Below, piece after piece: positions 32,078 through 39,045 of a DNA stretch of 44,711 nt. The stretch is taken from positions 1 through 44,711 of the forward strand of contig NZ_AOIJ01000062.1 of NCBI RefSeq assembly GCF_000337175.1. The letters run 5' to 3'. The position numbers and the translations under genes were made by a program. The DNA comes from Natrinema gari JCM 14663 (lineage in GTDB: Archaea; Halobacteriota; Halobacteria; Halobacteriales; Natrialbaceae). The notes under the pieces were generated by a model that had not been told where the DNA came from, ran no database searches, and worked only from the letters and a program-made list of their open reading frames with translations. Every line of letters begins with the position of its first letter. Positions within the stretch are counted from its first letter, which is position 1.

Positions 32078-32338
32078 CCCACCGCCACATCGCTCGCGTC
32101 CATCGCAGTTCTCGTCGGCGAGGAGTACCCCCGACGATGGCCCGTCTCGAGCCGACCGTCGGGCGACGGGAAAGAAACAGGGGACGGCCACGGCGGGCAC
32201 CGGTATCGTCCCGACGCGGGGCAATCGATCGCCGCCAGTCGTCCCGCCCCGTCGCATCGGAAAGGGGGTTTCGAGGGTCGAACGGAGGATTATACGGCCG
32301 GTAGCGACCGTCGTATTCGCAGTACCGCCTTATTCGTG
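32078..32338. other. Intergenic region between regulator and glmS leader
   Basis: No protein-like frame on either strand. It holds a TATA-like ATTATACGG at 32289 as a possible second promoter for glmS. Confidence 0.35.
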
Positions 32339-32348
32339 CTATAGTAAT
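32339..32348 (+). promoter_or_regulatory. TATA-like box of the glmS leader
   Basis: CTATAGTAAT is about 29 nt before GTG 32372, the first start of the short leader ORF, and about 220 nt before the glmS ATG. Confidence 0.4.
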
Positions 32349-32371
32349 GGCCCCTGTCACACGTCCTTGGA

Positions 32372-32563
32372 GTGAAGCCTCGGCCGTCGACAGGACCGTC
32401 GGCCGAGGTCGAGCTACCAATGACACGAACCAGTACTGCAGTTCAGGCAGCGGTCTCGAACCGGCTCGAAACGACCGAGACGACCATCGGCAGCGACCTC
32501 GGCTGCCCCACGGTCGGTGGGCCATCGCGGTCGACGGCCGCTGCTCGGGAGGTGCTGCGCTGA
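32372..32563 (+). CDS. Putative leader ORF coupled to glmS
   Basis: Up to 63 residues from GTG 32372, or 47 from ATG 32420. The TGA (32561-32563) overlaps the glmS start as TGATG. The first start sits at leaderless distance from the TATA box, so ribosomes loading at the 5' end would translate it before glmS. The peptide is Thr/Ser/Arg-rich with no recognised family. It could be a translational leader controlling amino-sugar synthesis, or chance open frame in GC-rich sequence. Confidence 0.35.
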   Translation: MKPRPSTGPSAEVELPMTRTSTAVQAAVSNRLETTETTIGSDLGCPTVGGPSRSTAAAREVLR

Positions 32564-34374
32564 TGTGCGGTATTATCGCGCGCATCGGCCGCGGCAGCGC
32601 GGCGGAGACGCTTCTCTCGGGCCTCGAGAACCTCGAGTACCGCGGCTACGACTCGGCGGGGATCGCGGTCCAGAACGGGTCCGGCGTCACGGTTCACAAG
32701 ACGTCCGGCGAAGTGTCCGACCTCAAGTCGTCGCTCGACGGCCGTCCCCACGGGAACATGGGGATCGGTCACACCCGCTGGAGCACCCATGGCCCACCGA
32801 CCGACGAGAACGCCCATCCGCATACGGACACGGCGGGTGACGTGGCGGTCGTCCACAACGGCGTCATCGACAACTACGACGAACTCAGGGCGGATCTCGC
32901 CGCGACGGGCCACGAGTTCGAGAGCGAGACCGATACGGAGGTCATCCCGCACCTTATCGACGAGTACCTGCAGTCGACCGACGACACCGAGCGGGCGGTC
33001 CGCAAGGCCGTCGACACGCTCGAGGGGAGTTACGCGATCGCTGCGATCGTCGACGGCGAGGAGCGCGTCTACGCGGCGCGAAAGGGCTCCCCGCTCGTCC
33101 TCGGTCTCGACGACGAGGAGTGGTATCTCGCCAGCGACGTGCCGGCGTTCCTCGATCACACTGACGACGTGATCTATCTCGAGGACGGCGACCTCGTCGT
33201 TCTCGAGCCGGACGCCTACCGAATCACCGATCTCGACGGCACACGGATCGAGCGAGCCGTCGACACCGTCGACTGGGACCCGGACGATGCAGGGAAAGGC
33301 GAGTACGACCACTACATGCGCAAGGAGATCGAGACGCAGCCGACGGCCCTCTCGAACACGATCGAGGGGCGGATCGATGGTGGGGACGTCGCCTTCGAGG
33401 ACCTCCCGCCCGGCTCGTTCGACGGGATCGAGTCCGTCCAGTTCGTCGCCTGCGGGACGTCGTATCACGCGGCGATGTACGGCGGGCAGTTAGTGCGGGA
33501 GGCGGGCGTACGGGCCGATGTCCTCCGCGCGAGCGAGTACGAATCGACGGCCGGACCGGTCGACGAGACCACGCTCGTCGTCGCGGTCACGCAGAGCGGC
33601 GAAACCGCCGATACCCTCGACGCGGTCCGGAACGGAGCCGCCCGTGGCGCGCGGACACTCGCCGTCACTAACGTGGTCGGCTCGACCGCCGCACGCGAAG
33701 CCGACGACGCCGTTTACATCCGCGCCGGCCCGGAAGTCGGCGTCGCGGCGACGAAGACCTACTCCTCGCAGGCGGTCACGCTCGCCCTGCTCAGCCAGCG
33801 CATCGCCGGCGACGTTCCGGACGCGACACCCGTCGCGGACCGAGCGGCCATGCTCGAGGCGCTCGAAGCCCTTCCAGCGCACGTCGAGACCGTCCTCGAA
33901 AGGGAACGGGCGGAACCCCTCGCACGGGACCTGTTCGACAGTGACTCGTACTTCTTCATCGGGCACGGACTCGGGCACTCGGTGGCGCTCGAGGGCGCGT
34001 TGAAGTTCAAGGAGATCACCTACGAGCACGCCGAAGGATTCGCCGCCGGAGAACTGAAACACGGACCGCTCGCGCTCGTGACCGAGGACACGCCCGTGTT
34101 CGCGGTCGTGACCGGCGGCGACGACGACGAGAAGACGAAGACGAACGCGATCGAGGCCCAGTCTCGCGGTGCGCCGATCGTCGCTGTCGGTCCGGACGAG
34201 CAGCCCCTCGTCGACATCGCCGATGCGCACCTGCCGGTCCCCAACACCCATCCCGTCTGGGTGGGGTTGCTCGCGAACGTCCAGCTCCAGTTGCTCTCCT
34301 ACCACGCCGCGACGCAACTCGAGCGCCCGATCGATAAACCGCGCAACCTCGCGAAGAGCGTCACGGTCGAATGA
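32563..34374 (+). CDS. glmS: Glutamine--fructose-6-phosphate aminotransferase (isomerizing)
   Basis: The 603-residue enzyme makes glucosamine-6-phosphate from fructose-6-P and glutamine, the first step to UDP-GlcNAc. It starts MCGIIARIG with the N-terminal nucleophile Cys of the glutaminase domain, then LENLEYRGYDSAGIA and GHTRWSTHGPPTDENAHPH. Two SIS sugar-isomerase domains follow: FVACGTSYHAAMYGG, VAVTQSGETADTLDAV, ATKTYSSQAVTL, and FFIGHGLGHSVALEGALKFK then EITYEHAEGFAAGELKHGPL. It ends KPRNLAKSVTVE, the usual C-terminal catalytic tail. Length is normal. ATG 32563 is fixed by the MCG motif. It supplies amino sugar to the adjacent locus. Confidence 0.97.
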   Translation: MCGIIARIGRGSAAETLLSGLENLEYRGYDSAGIAVQNGSGVTVHKTSGEVSDLKSSLDGRPHGNMGIGHTRWSTHGPPTDENAHPHTDTAGDVAVVHNGVIDNYDELRADLAATGHEFESETDTEVIPHLIDEYLQSTDDTERAVRKAVDTLEGSYAIAAIVDGEERVYAARKGSPLVLGLDDEEWYLASDVPAFLDHTDDVIYLEDGDLVVLEPDAYRITDLDGTRIERAVDTVDWDPDDAGKGEYDHYMRKEIETQPTALSNTIEGRIDGGDVAFEDLPPGSFDGIESVQFVACGTSYHAAMYGGQLVREAGVRADVLRASEYESTAGPVDETTLVVAVTQSGETADTLDAVRNGAARGARTLAVTNVVGSTAAREADDAVYIRAGPEVGVAATKTYSSQAVTLALLSQRIAGDVPDATPVADRAAMLEALEALPAHVETVLERERAEPLARDLFDSDSYFFIGHGLGHSVALEGALKFKEITYEHAEGFAAGELKHGPLALVTEDTPVFAVVTGGDDDEKTKTNAIEAQSRGAPIVAVGPDEQPLVDIADAHLPVPNTHPVWVGLLANVQLQLLSYHAATQLERPIDKPRNLAKSVTVE

Positions 34375-34879
34375 CCGTCCCGTTCGCCGAATAACGCCTT
34401 TTTGATGCGTCAGTTCGAAAGCGGACCGTCGATTCTCGAGCCGATCCCGTGAGCGATCATGACGGCCGACCCCCGAGCGCTGCCGTTGCTCTGTCGAACC
34501 GAGGCCGCAGCCCACGCCGCGCGGACACGATGCCACACCGCTCGAGCGATCGGAGGGCTCTCGCTTCGAGGAATCGGGAGTGTCGGTTGTCGTGACCGCG
34601 GCCGGACAGTCGACGATGGACGATTCCACGGGACGGAGCCGCGCGCTCGGTGGCGACGCCCGCACGTTGGTCCTGCGGTCGCCGTGCAGCGAACGCACTC
34701 ACCAAGAGGACAGTAAGCGGCTGCCGAACAGGGCTCGAGGCGGCGGTGCCGTCGGCACGGCAACGAGCCGACATCACGCGGTGCTCGAGGCGGTCGGTGA
34801 CGCCGACGGAAGGGCCAGAAGTCCGCACTGATACCAACGAGCGACACACCGCGACAGCATACCGGCGACCGACCAGTCC
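34375..34879. other. Intergenic region after glmS
   Basis: A T5 run at 34399-34403 may terminate glmS. The remaining about 470 bp has open frames on both strands but none with a convincing haloarchaeal amino-acid composition or motif. No gene is claimed. Confidence 0.35.
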
Positions 34880-35854
34880 CTAGCCGTCGGTCGTCGCCAC
34901 TGTCACGCGCCGTCTCGTGTCGCCATCGACATCGACGGTCCGCTCGTCCGACTCGGTCCCGTCTCCGATCACGGTAAACGTGTACTCGCCGTCCTCGCGC
35001 TCGAAGTCGACCTCGCCGTTCCGATCGACGGGCTTGCGCTCTTTGCCTTGCAGACTCAGCGGTTCCCGCTCGAGCGCAACGGTCGCGTTGTCGAGCGGTT
35101 CGCCGCTCCCGTCTTCCACGGCGAACGTCACCGTGCTCCCGTCGTCGCTCGAGTCGTCAGTTCCCGACCCGTCGCGTTCCGCCTCGAGCGTCAGCGTGAG
35201 CGACGCGTTGCCGCCGTCGATGTCGACGCTGTCTTCCGCGGACAGGTACCCGTCCGCGTTCGCGGACACGGTGTAGGTGCCGTTCTCGACCTTCCAGGCG
35301 ACCTCGCCGTTTTCGTCGGTCGTTCGTCCAGCGCCGACGGTCCCATTGTGACTGACGTTGGCTCCGGCAATCGCGTTCCCGGCCCGATCTTCCACGGTCA
35401 CGGTCACCGTGTGCGGTCCGTCATCGCCGTCACCGCTGGTGCCGTCGCTACCGCCGTCCGTCCCGCTGTCATCGGTATTGCCGTCGCTGCGATCCCCGTC
35501 CGTCTCGCCGTCGCCGCTGTCGGTGCTCCCGTCGCTGCCACCGTTGTCGCCTCCGCCGTCAGCAGCGGTCCCGTCCTCGCTCTCGTCGTTCTCGCCGCTG
35601 GTTTCGTCGGTTTCGTTCCCGCTGCCGGCGTCCGCAGCGCTGTCATCCGACGACTCGATGTCGTCGTCGGCCGGCTGCTGCGAGTCGTCGAATCGGTCAG
35701 TGACCGATCCGACGGCGCTACTGACGGACGCACCGCTCGCAGCGAGTACTAACCCGGCCAGCAGGAACACGATGCCACTGACGGTGAGCAGAATCTGGAC
35801 GCTGCTCCGAATCGATCTGGTCTCCGTTCGCTGTCGTTGGACATTGCGACGCAT
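34880..35854 (-). CDS. Surface protein: membrane anchor, acidic linker, two Ig-like/carboxypeptidase-regulatory domains
   Basis: The 324-residue protein has one N-terminal transmembrane helix (about 20-45; VQILLTVSGIVFLLAGLVLA). A disordered Asp/Ser/Gly/Thr-rich linker of about 105 residues (about 55-155) follows, suited to crossing the S-layer. It has two beta-sandwich repeats of the carboxypeptidase regulatory type: VTVTVEDRAGNAIAGANVSH, VENGTYTVSANADGYLSAED; and VTFAVEDGSGEPLDNATVAL, DGEYTFTVIGDG. Several N-x-S/T sites suggest N-glycosylation outside. ATG 35854 is preferred over an in-frame start at 35929, because the residues before it are Arg-rich and not protein-like. Probable exported stalked surface protein. 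Confidence 0.75.
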   Translation of the reverse strand: MRRNVQRQRTETRSIRSSVQILLTVSGIVFLLAGLVLAASGASVSSAVGSVTDRFDDSQQPADDDIESSDDSAADAGSGNETDETSGENDESEDGTAADGGGDNGGSDGSTDSGDGETDGDRSDGNTDDSGTDGGSDGTSGDGDDGPHTVTVTVEDRAGNAIAGANVSHNGTVGAGRTTDENGEVAWKVENGTYTVSANADGYLSAEDSVDIDGGNASLTLTLEAERDGSGTDDSSDDGSTVTFAVEDGSGEPLDNATVALEREPLSLQGKERKPVDRNGEVDFEREDGEYTFTVIGDGTESDERTVDVDGDTRRRVTVATTDG

Positions 35855-35883
35855 ACGTGACACTTGTGAGTCGTGATCAGTTG

Positions 35884-36135
35884 TTACGCGCGCACCGTCC
35901 CGTCTCCGTCCGCGACCGACGCGTTCCACTCTCCATCGGACACGTCCGCTTTCGGTCGGCCAGCGCTCGCGCGGGTGCCGGTCGGAACGCTTTCCGTCTC
36001 GGACGTTACTGGTGTAGCCGCCGCGTCGTCCGACGCGCCTCGAGTCGGGTCCCGTGCCCCGGAGTGCTGGCGGCTCACCTGCCGACGGCGGCCAGTCGCC
36101 CGGGAGTTCGATCGGTCACGTCCGAGTGAATTCAT
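35884..36135 (-). CDS. Possible 83-residue upstream ORF (uncertain)
   Basis: ATG 36135 lies about 33 nt after a minus-strand TATA box (36165-36172). The frame ends 29 nt before the start of the surface-protein gene. The Ser/Arg/Gly/Thr-rich sequence has no family match and looks disordered, so it may simply be leader RNA. Confidence 0.25.
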   Translation of the reverse strand: MNSLGRDRSNSRATGRRRQVSRQHSGARDPTRGASDDAAATPVTSETESVPTGTRASAGRPKADVSDGEWNASVADGDGTVRA

Positions 36136-36164
36136 TACGCGACGCTTCCCCGGTTCGAGGGTTC

Positions 36165-36172
36165 ACTATACG
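36165..36172 (-). promoter_or_regulatory. TATA-like box, minus strand, upstream of the surface-protein gene
   Basis: The minus strand reads CGTATAGT. It is the best promoter candidate in the 605-bp gap before the 35854 start. The rest of the gap (36173-36459) shows no gene. Confidence 0.35.
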
Positions 36173-36459
36173 GACGATAAAACCGTTTCACTACCGCAAA
36201 CCGTCTTCGACGGCGGACTGTGGTGGCGATACCGTCACTAGCACTCGGCTGTGCGATCGAGCGGCCAGTAATCCCGTATTACCCAGTCCGGCGGGGGAGC
36301 ACAAGTCGCCGATTGGCGAGTCGTAACGGCGGTTTTGGCCGCTCTCACGGCTCGTTGACCGATCGCCGAACACGGAATCTCCGGACGGATTTCGAGCGTG
36401 GAGCGTGAACGGTCGGCGCGCTTTTTCAGTGTTCCTGTCGGAGTCCCGGTTGAGAGCCC

Positions 36460-36921
36460 ATGAGCGAATCCACGACAAACGACCCGGCGGCCGGCGAATC
36501 GCACACCCGCGACCAAGGTGAGCCGGACAGCCAGAAGTGGCTGAGCGGCTTCGTCTCGCTGATCGGCCTGTGGCTGGCCGCGTCACCGTTCGTCTACGGC
36601 CCGGCCCAGTCCATGCTGTGGAACAACCTGCTGGTCGGGGGTGCGATCTTCCTCCTGGCGGGGTACAACTACTACCGGATCATCACCGCCCACCCGACCA
36701 GTACCGGCGTGATGTCGCTCGTCGCCCTGCTCGCGCTGTGGATGGTCGTCTCCCACTTCGCGATCGGTGGGCAGTTCGCGATCGGCGGCCTCGAGGTCGC
36801 CAGTGCGGGCCTGGCCTGGAGCAACATCGTCTCGGGACTCGTCGCCGCGGCGCTGTCGGCGTACATCGCCTACGCTGCCGGTCGCGGCGTCCCGCGCGGA
36901 ACGGCCGCCGGGACGCGATAA
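36460..36921 (+). CDS. SPW-repeat membrane protein
   Basis: The 153-residue protein has a hydrophilic N-terminus and then four transmembrane helices. The first unit WLSGFVSLIGLWLAASPFVY and the following WNNLLVGGAIFLLAGYNYY form the SPW motif (tryptophan-rich pair of helices). A second, more degenerate unit follows (LVALLALWMVVSHFAIGG, WSNIVSGLVAAALSAYIAYA). SPW proteins are small integral membrane proteins of unknown function in actinobacteria and haloarchaea. A T6 run follows 15 nt after the stop. Confidence 0.85.
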   Translation: MSESTTNDPAAGESHTRDQGEPDSQKWLSGFVSLIGLWLAASPFVYGPAQSMLWNNLLVGGAIFLLAGYNYYRIITAHPTSTGVMSLVALLALWMVVSHFAIGGQFAIGGLEVASAGLAWSNIVSGLVAAALSAYIAYAAGRGVPRGTAAGTR

Positions 36922-36936
36922 CGACCGGGACGCGGC

Positions 36937-36942
36937 TTTTTT
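36937..36942 (+). terminator. T-run after the SPW gene
   Basis: CGGCTTTTTTCG lies within the 39-bp gap between convergent genes. It is a likely terminator for the plus-strand gene. Confidence 0.45.
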
Positions 36943-36960
36943 CGTCGCCGTTCGCCGCGA

Positions 36961-37935
36961 TCAGGGGTATCGATCGGGCGGTGCGTCCGCCGCGTGCCGC
37001 TCGAGCAGGTCGAGCACGGGCTCGCTCGCAGCCAGTCGAATCCCGAGCGTGGTGAGCCGATCCCGTATTGCGCCCGGAACGAGCGTACCGTATAGCGATC
37101 CGAGGACGGGGACCGGGCCGACGCGATAGTGCGTGTCGGGGTTCGGAACGGTCGCGGCCTCCCGAATCGTCGCGGCGACCCGGTCGGGATCGTTGATCAA
37201 CGGACCGCCACCTTCGACGGCGCGGAGTCGCCGGAGGATGCGGTAGAGATCGGCGTACCCCGCGGGGCTGACGACGGTTACGTTCCTGCTCGACTCTTGC
37301 CGGTCCGTCTCCATCGCCGCCGCGCCGTCGACCGGTCGAGCGGCCGCGGCCGCGTCATCGACCGCCGTCACGGCGCGGTCGTAGAACGGCGTCCGCACGA
37401 TACCCGGTTGCACGACGACGACATCGATCCCGGAGCCGGTCAGCTCCTGTCGCAGCGCGTCGCTCAGACTCGCCATCGCCCACTTGGAGGCGGTATAGGC
37501 ACCGATCCCGGCGAGCGCGAGCCGATCCGCAGCGCTGGTGACGGTGATAATGCGGCCACCGCCGCGGTCGCGCATCCCCGGAAGCACCGCCCGAATCAGT
37601 CGGTGCGGCCCGAAACAGTGGACGGCAAACTGGCGCTCGAGCAGCCTCGTGGGCACGTCTTCGACCGGGCCGAACTGCCCGTAGCCGGCGTTGTTGACGA
37701 GGCACTCGACGCCGCCGGCTTCGTCGCGGACGCGCTTGACGACGCGGTCGATATCGTCGGGGGCGGTCAGATCCAGTGCCGCGATGTCGGCCCCGCGGTC
37801 GGCCAGTCGCTCGAGGCCGTCCCGATCGCGATCACGAGCGGTCGCATAGACCCGCCATCCCGCCGCGAGCAGTGCGCGCGCCGTTTCGTAGCCGATGCCC
37901 GACGAACAGCCGGTCACGAGTGCGGTCGTCGCCAT
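36961..37935 (-). CDS. Short-chain dehydrogenase/reductase (classical SDR)
   Basis: The 324-residue protein has the cofactor motif TGCSSGIG (TGxxxGxG, about 8-15), DLTAPDD, the NNAG motif (LVNNAGYGQFG), and the catalytic Ser of VTSA with YTASK. The arginine in VYATARDRDRD favours NADP(H). A C-terminal extension of about 50 residues goes beyond the core. Substrate is unpredictable; the family includes keto-reductases of lipids, sugars and steroids. ATG 37935 is preceded at 7 nt by a perfect 10-bp inverted repeat, implying specific regulation. Confidence 0.92.
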   Translation of the reverse strand: MATTALVTGCSSGIGYETARALLAAGWRVYATARDRDRDGLERLADRGADIAALDLTAPDDIDRVVKRVRDEAGGVECLVNNAGYGQFGPVEDVPTRLLERQFAVHCFGPHRLIRAVLPGMRDRGGGRIITVTSAADRLALAGIGAYTASKWAMASLSDALRQELTGSGIDVVVVQPGIVRTPFYDRAVTAVDDAAAAARPVDGAAAMETDRQESSRNVTVVSPAGYADLYRILRRLRAVEGGGPLINDPDRVAATIREAATVPNPDTHYRVGPVPVLGSLYGTLVPGAIRDRLTTLGIRLAASEPVLDLLERHAADAPPDRYP

Positions 37936-37941
37936 GCGCCG

Positions 37942-37962
37942 TTCTACGATGGCATCGTAGAA
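37942..37962. promoter_or_regulatory. Perfect 10-bp inverted repeat upstream of the SDR gene (putative operator)
   Basis: TTCTACGATG-G-CATCGTAGAA. The arms are exactly complementary with a single-base spacer. The element lies 7-27 nt before the SDR start codon, where the transcript start of a leaderless promoter would be. It is suited to binding a dimeric repressor such as a TetR or winged-helix protein. Confidence 0.5.
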
Positions 37963-38052
37963 GGCAGTCCCCAGATCCCGGACTCGAGGACTGTCATGGC
38001 TATCGACGGCTCCGAGAGCGGTCGTCGATCCCCGAAGGGGGGAACGGAACCG

Positions 38053-38829
38053 TCAGTCCTCGAACGGAGCAACGGGGTCCGACGGACTTCGTGGATCCGC
38101 CGGTGATCCCCGTTCGAGACCGTCCGGCGGTCCCCGCGGCACGTCCGGGAGCCCCAGTTCGTCGTCTTCCGGCAGCCCCCGTTCGATGCCGGTCGACGGC
38201 TCCCGCTCGTCATCTGCCGACGGATCACGGTCGTTCGCCGCCGAGTCGTCCGCATCGTCGATCAGCCCGGCGTCCTCGAGCGTCCGCTCGAAACCGCCAT
38301 CGAAGTCGTCGTCCGCGTCGTCGGACTCGTCCGGTTCGATTGGTTCGTCCGAATCAGTGGGTTCGTCCGGTTCAGAGGGGGTATCCGGATCAGTTGCTTC
38401 GTCCACGTCGTCCGGTTTGGGTGGTTCATCGGGAGTCGCGGGGTCGGCCGGCTCGGCGGGACCGCCCGGTGACGGTCGGGCGGCATCGTCCGCCGGGTCG
38501 TCGTCTCCGTCGGGGTCGGCGACCGACGGGTCGGAATCGGTCGGCGGCACCGGGTCGCCTGGCGGTTCCGTCGCACTGCCGTCGTCCCCGTCCGGACTCG
38601 AGTCGGGCTCGGGTTCGGGGACGACCGCGTCGTCACGGTCGTCGGTCGGCGCGGTTGACTCGGCGGCCGACGCGTCGTCGTGCTCCACTGCAGTGGCAGA
38701 CGAATTCGTCTCGTCCGCCCGCAGATCCGGGGCGACGACTACCGTCAGGACGCCGAACGTGAGCAGGACGGCCACGATGGGAACCAGCAACGCGAACGCC
38801 GATGGGAGATCGTCTCGAAGGCGTGACAT
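38053..38829 (-). CDS. Membrane-anchored, highly acidic Pro/Asp-rich protein
   Basis: The 258-residue protein has one N-terminal transmembrane helix (FALLVPIVAVLLTFGVLTVV, about 12-31). More than 220 residues of low-complexity Asp/Pro/Ser/Glu sequence follow, with loose SDEP/TDPDTP repeats, then a short GLPEDDELGLPDVPRG-type tail. No folded domain can be seen. ATG 38829 was chosen directly before the helix. It resembles secreted or cell-wall-spanning haloarchaeal proteins of unknown role. It is transcribed divergently from leuS. Confidence 0.6.
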   Translation of the reverse strand: MSRLRDDLPSAFALLVPIVAVLLTFGVLTVVVAPDLRADETNSSATAVEHDDASAAESTAPTDDRDDAVVPEPEPDSSPDGDDGSATEPPGDPVPPTDSDPSVADPDGDDDPADDAARPSPGGPAEPADPATPDEPPKPDDVDEATDPDTPSEPDEPTDSDEPIEPDESDDADDDFDGGFERTLEDAGLIDDADDSAANDRDPSADDEREPSTGIERGLPEDDELGLPDVPRGPPDGLERGSPADPRSPSDPVAPFED

Positions 38830-39045
38830 TCGACGCCTCGACTGTAGACGGTCCGCCCGCTTTGTTACTCTCGGCCCACAGCGGAGCGAACCGACGGGTG
38901 TCGGCTGATACGCGATCATTTCCGTTCGTATCGGCTCGCTTCGGACTCGAGAAACGGCGTCGGTCGCGGCACAGGACGAAGGCCGTGGGCGGCCGAACAA
39001 TGATATAGTCGGCCCGTCCAGTGGGAACAACGGACACCGCCGACA

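Noticed and set aside
34580-34831. 83-codon plus-strand ORF downstream of glmS
   Set aside because: Mixed Arg/Ser/His composition, no promoter at suitable distance, and no recognisable domain.
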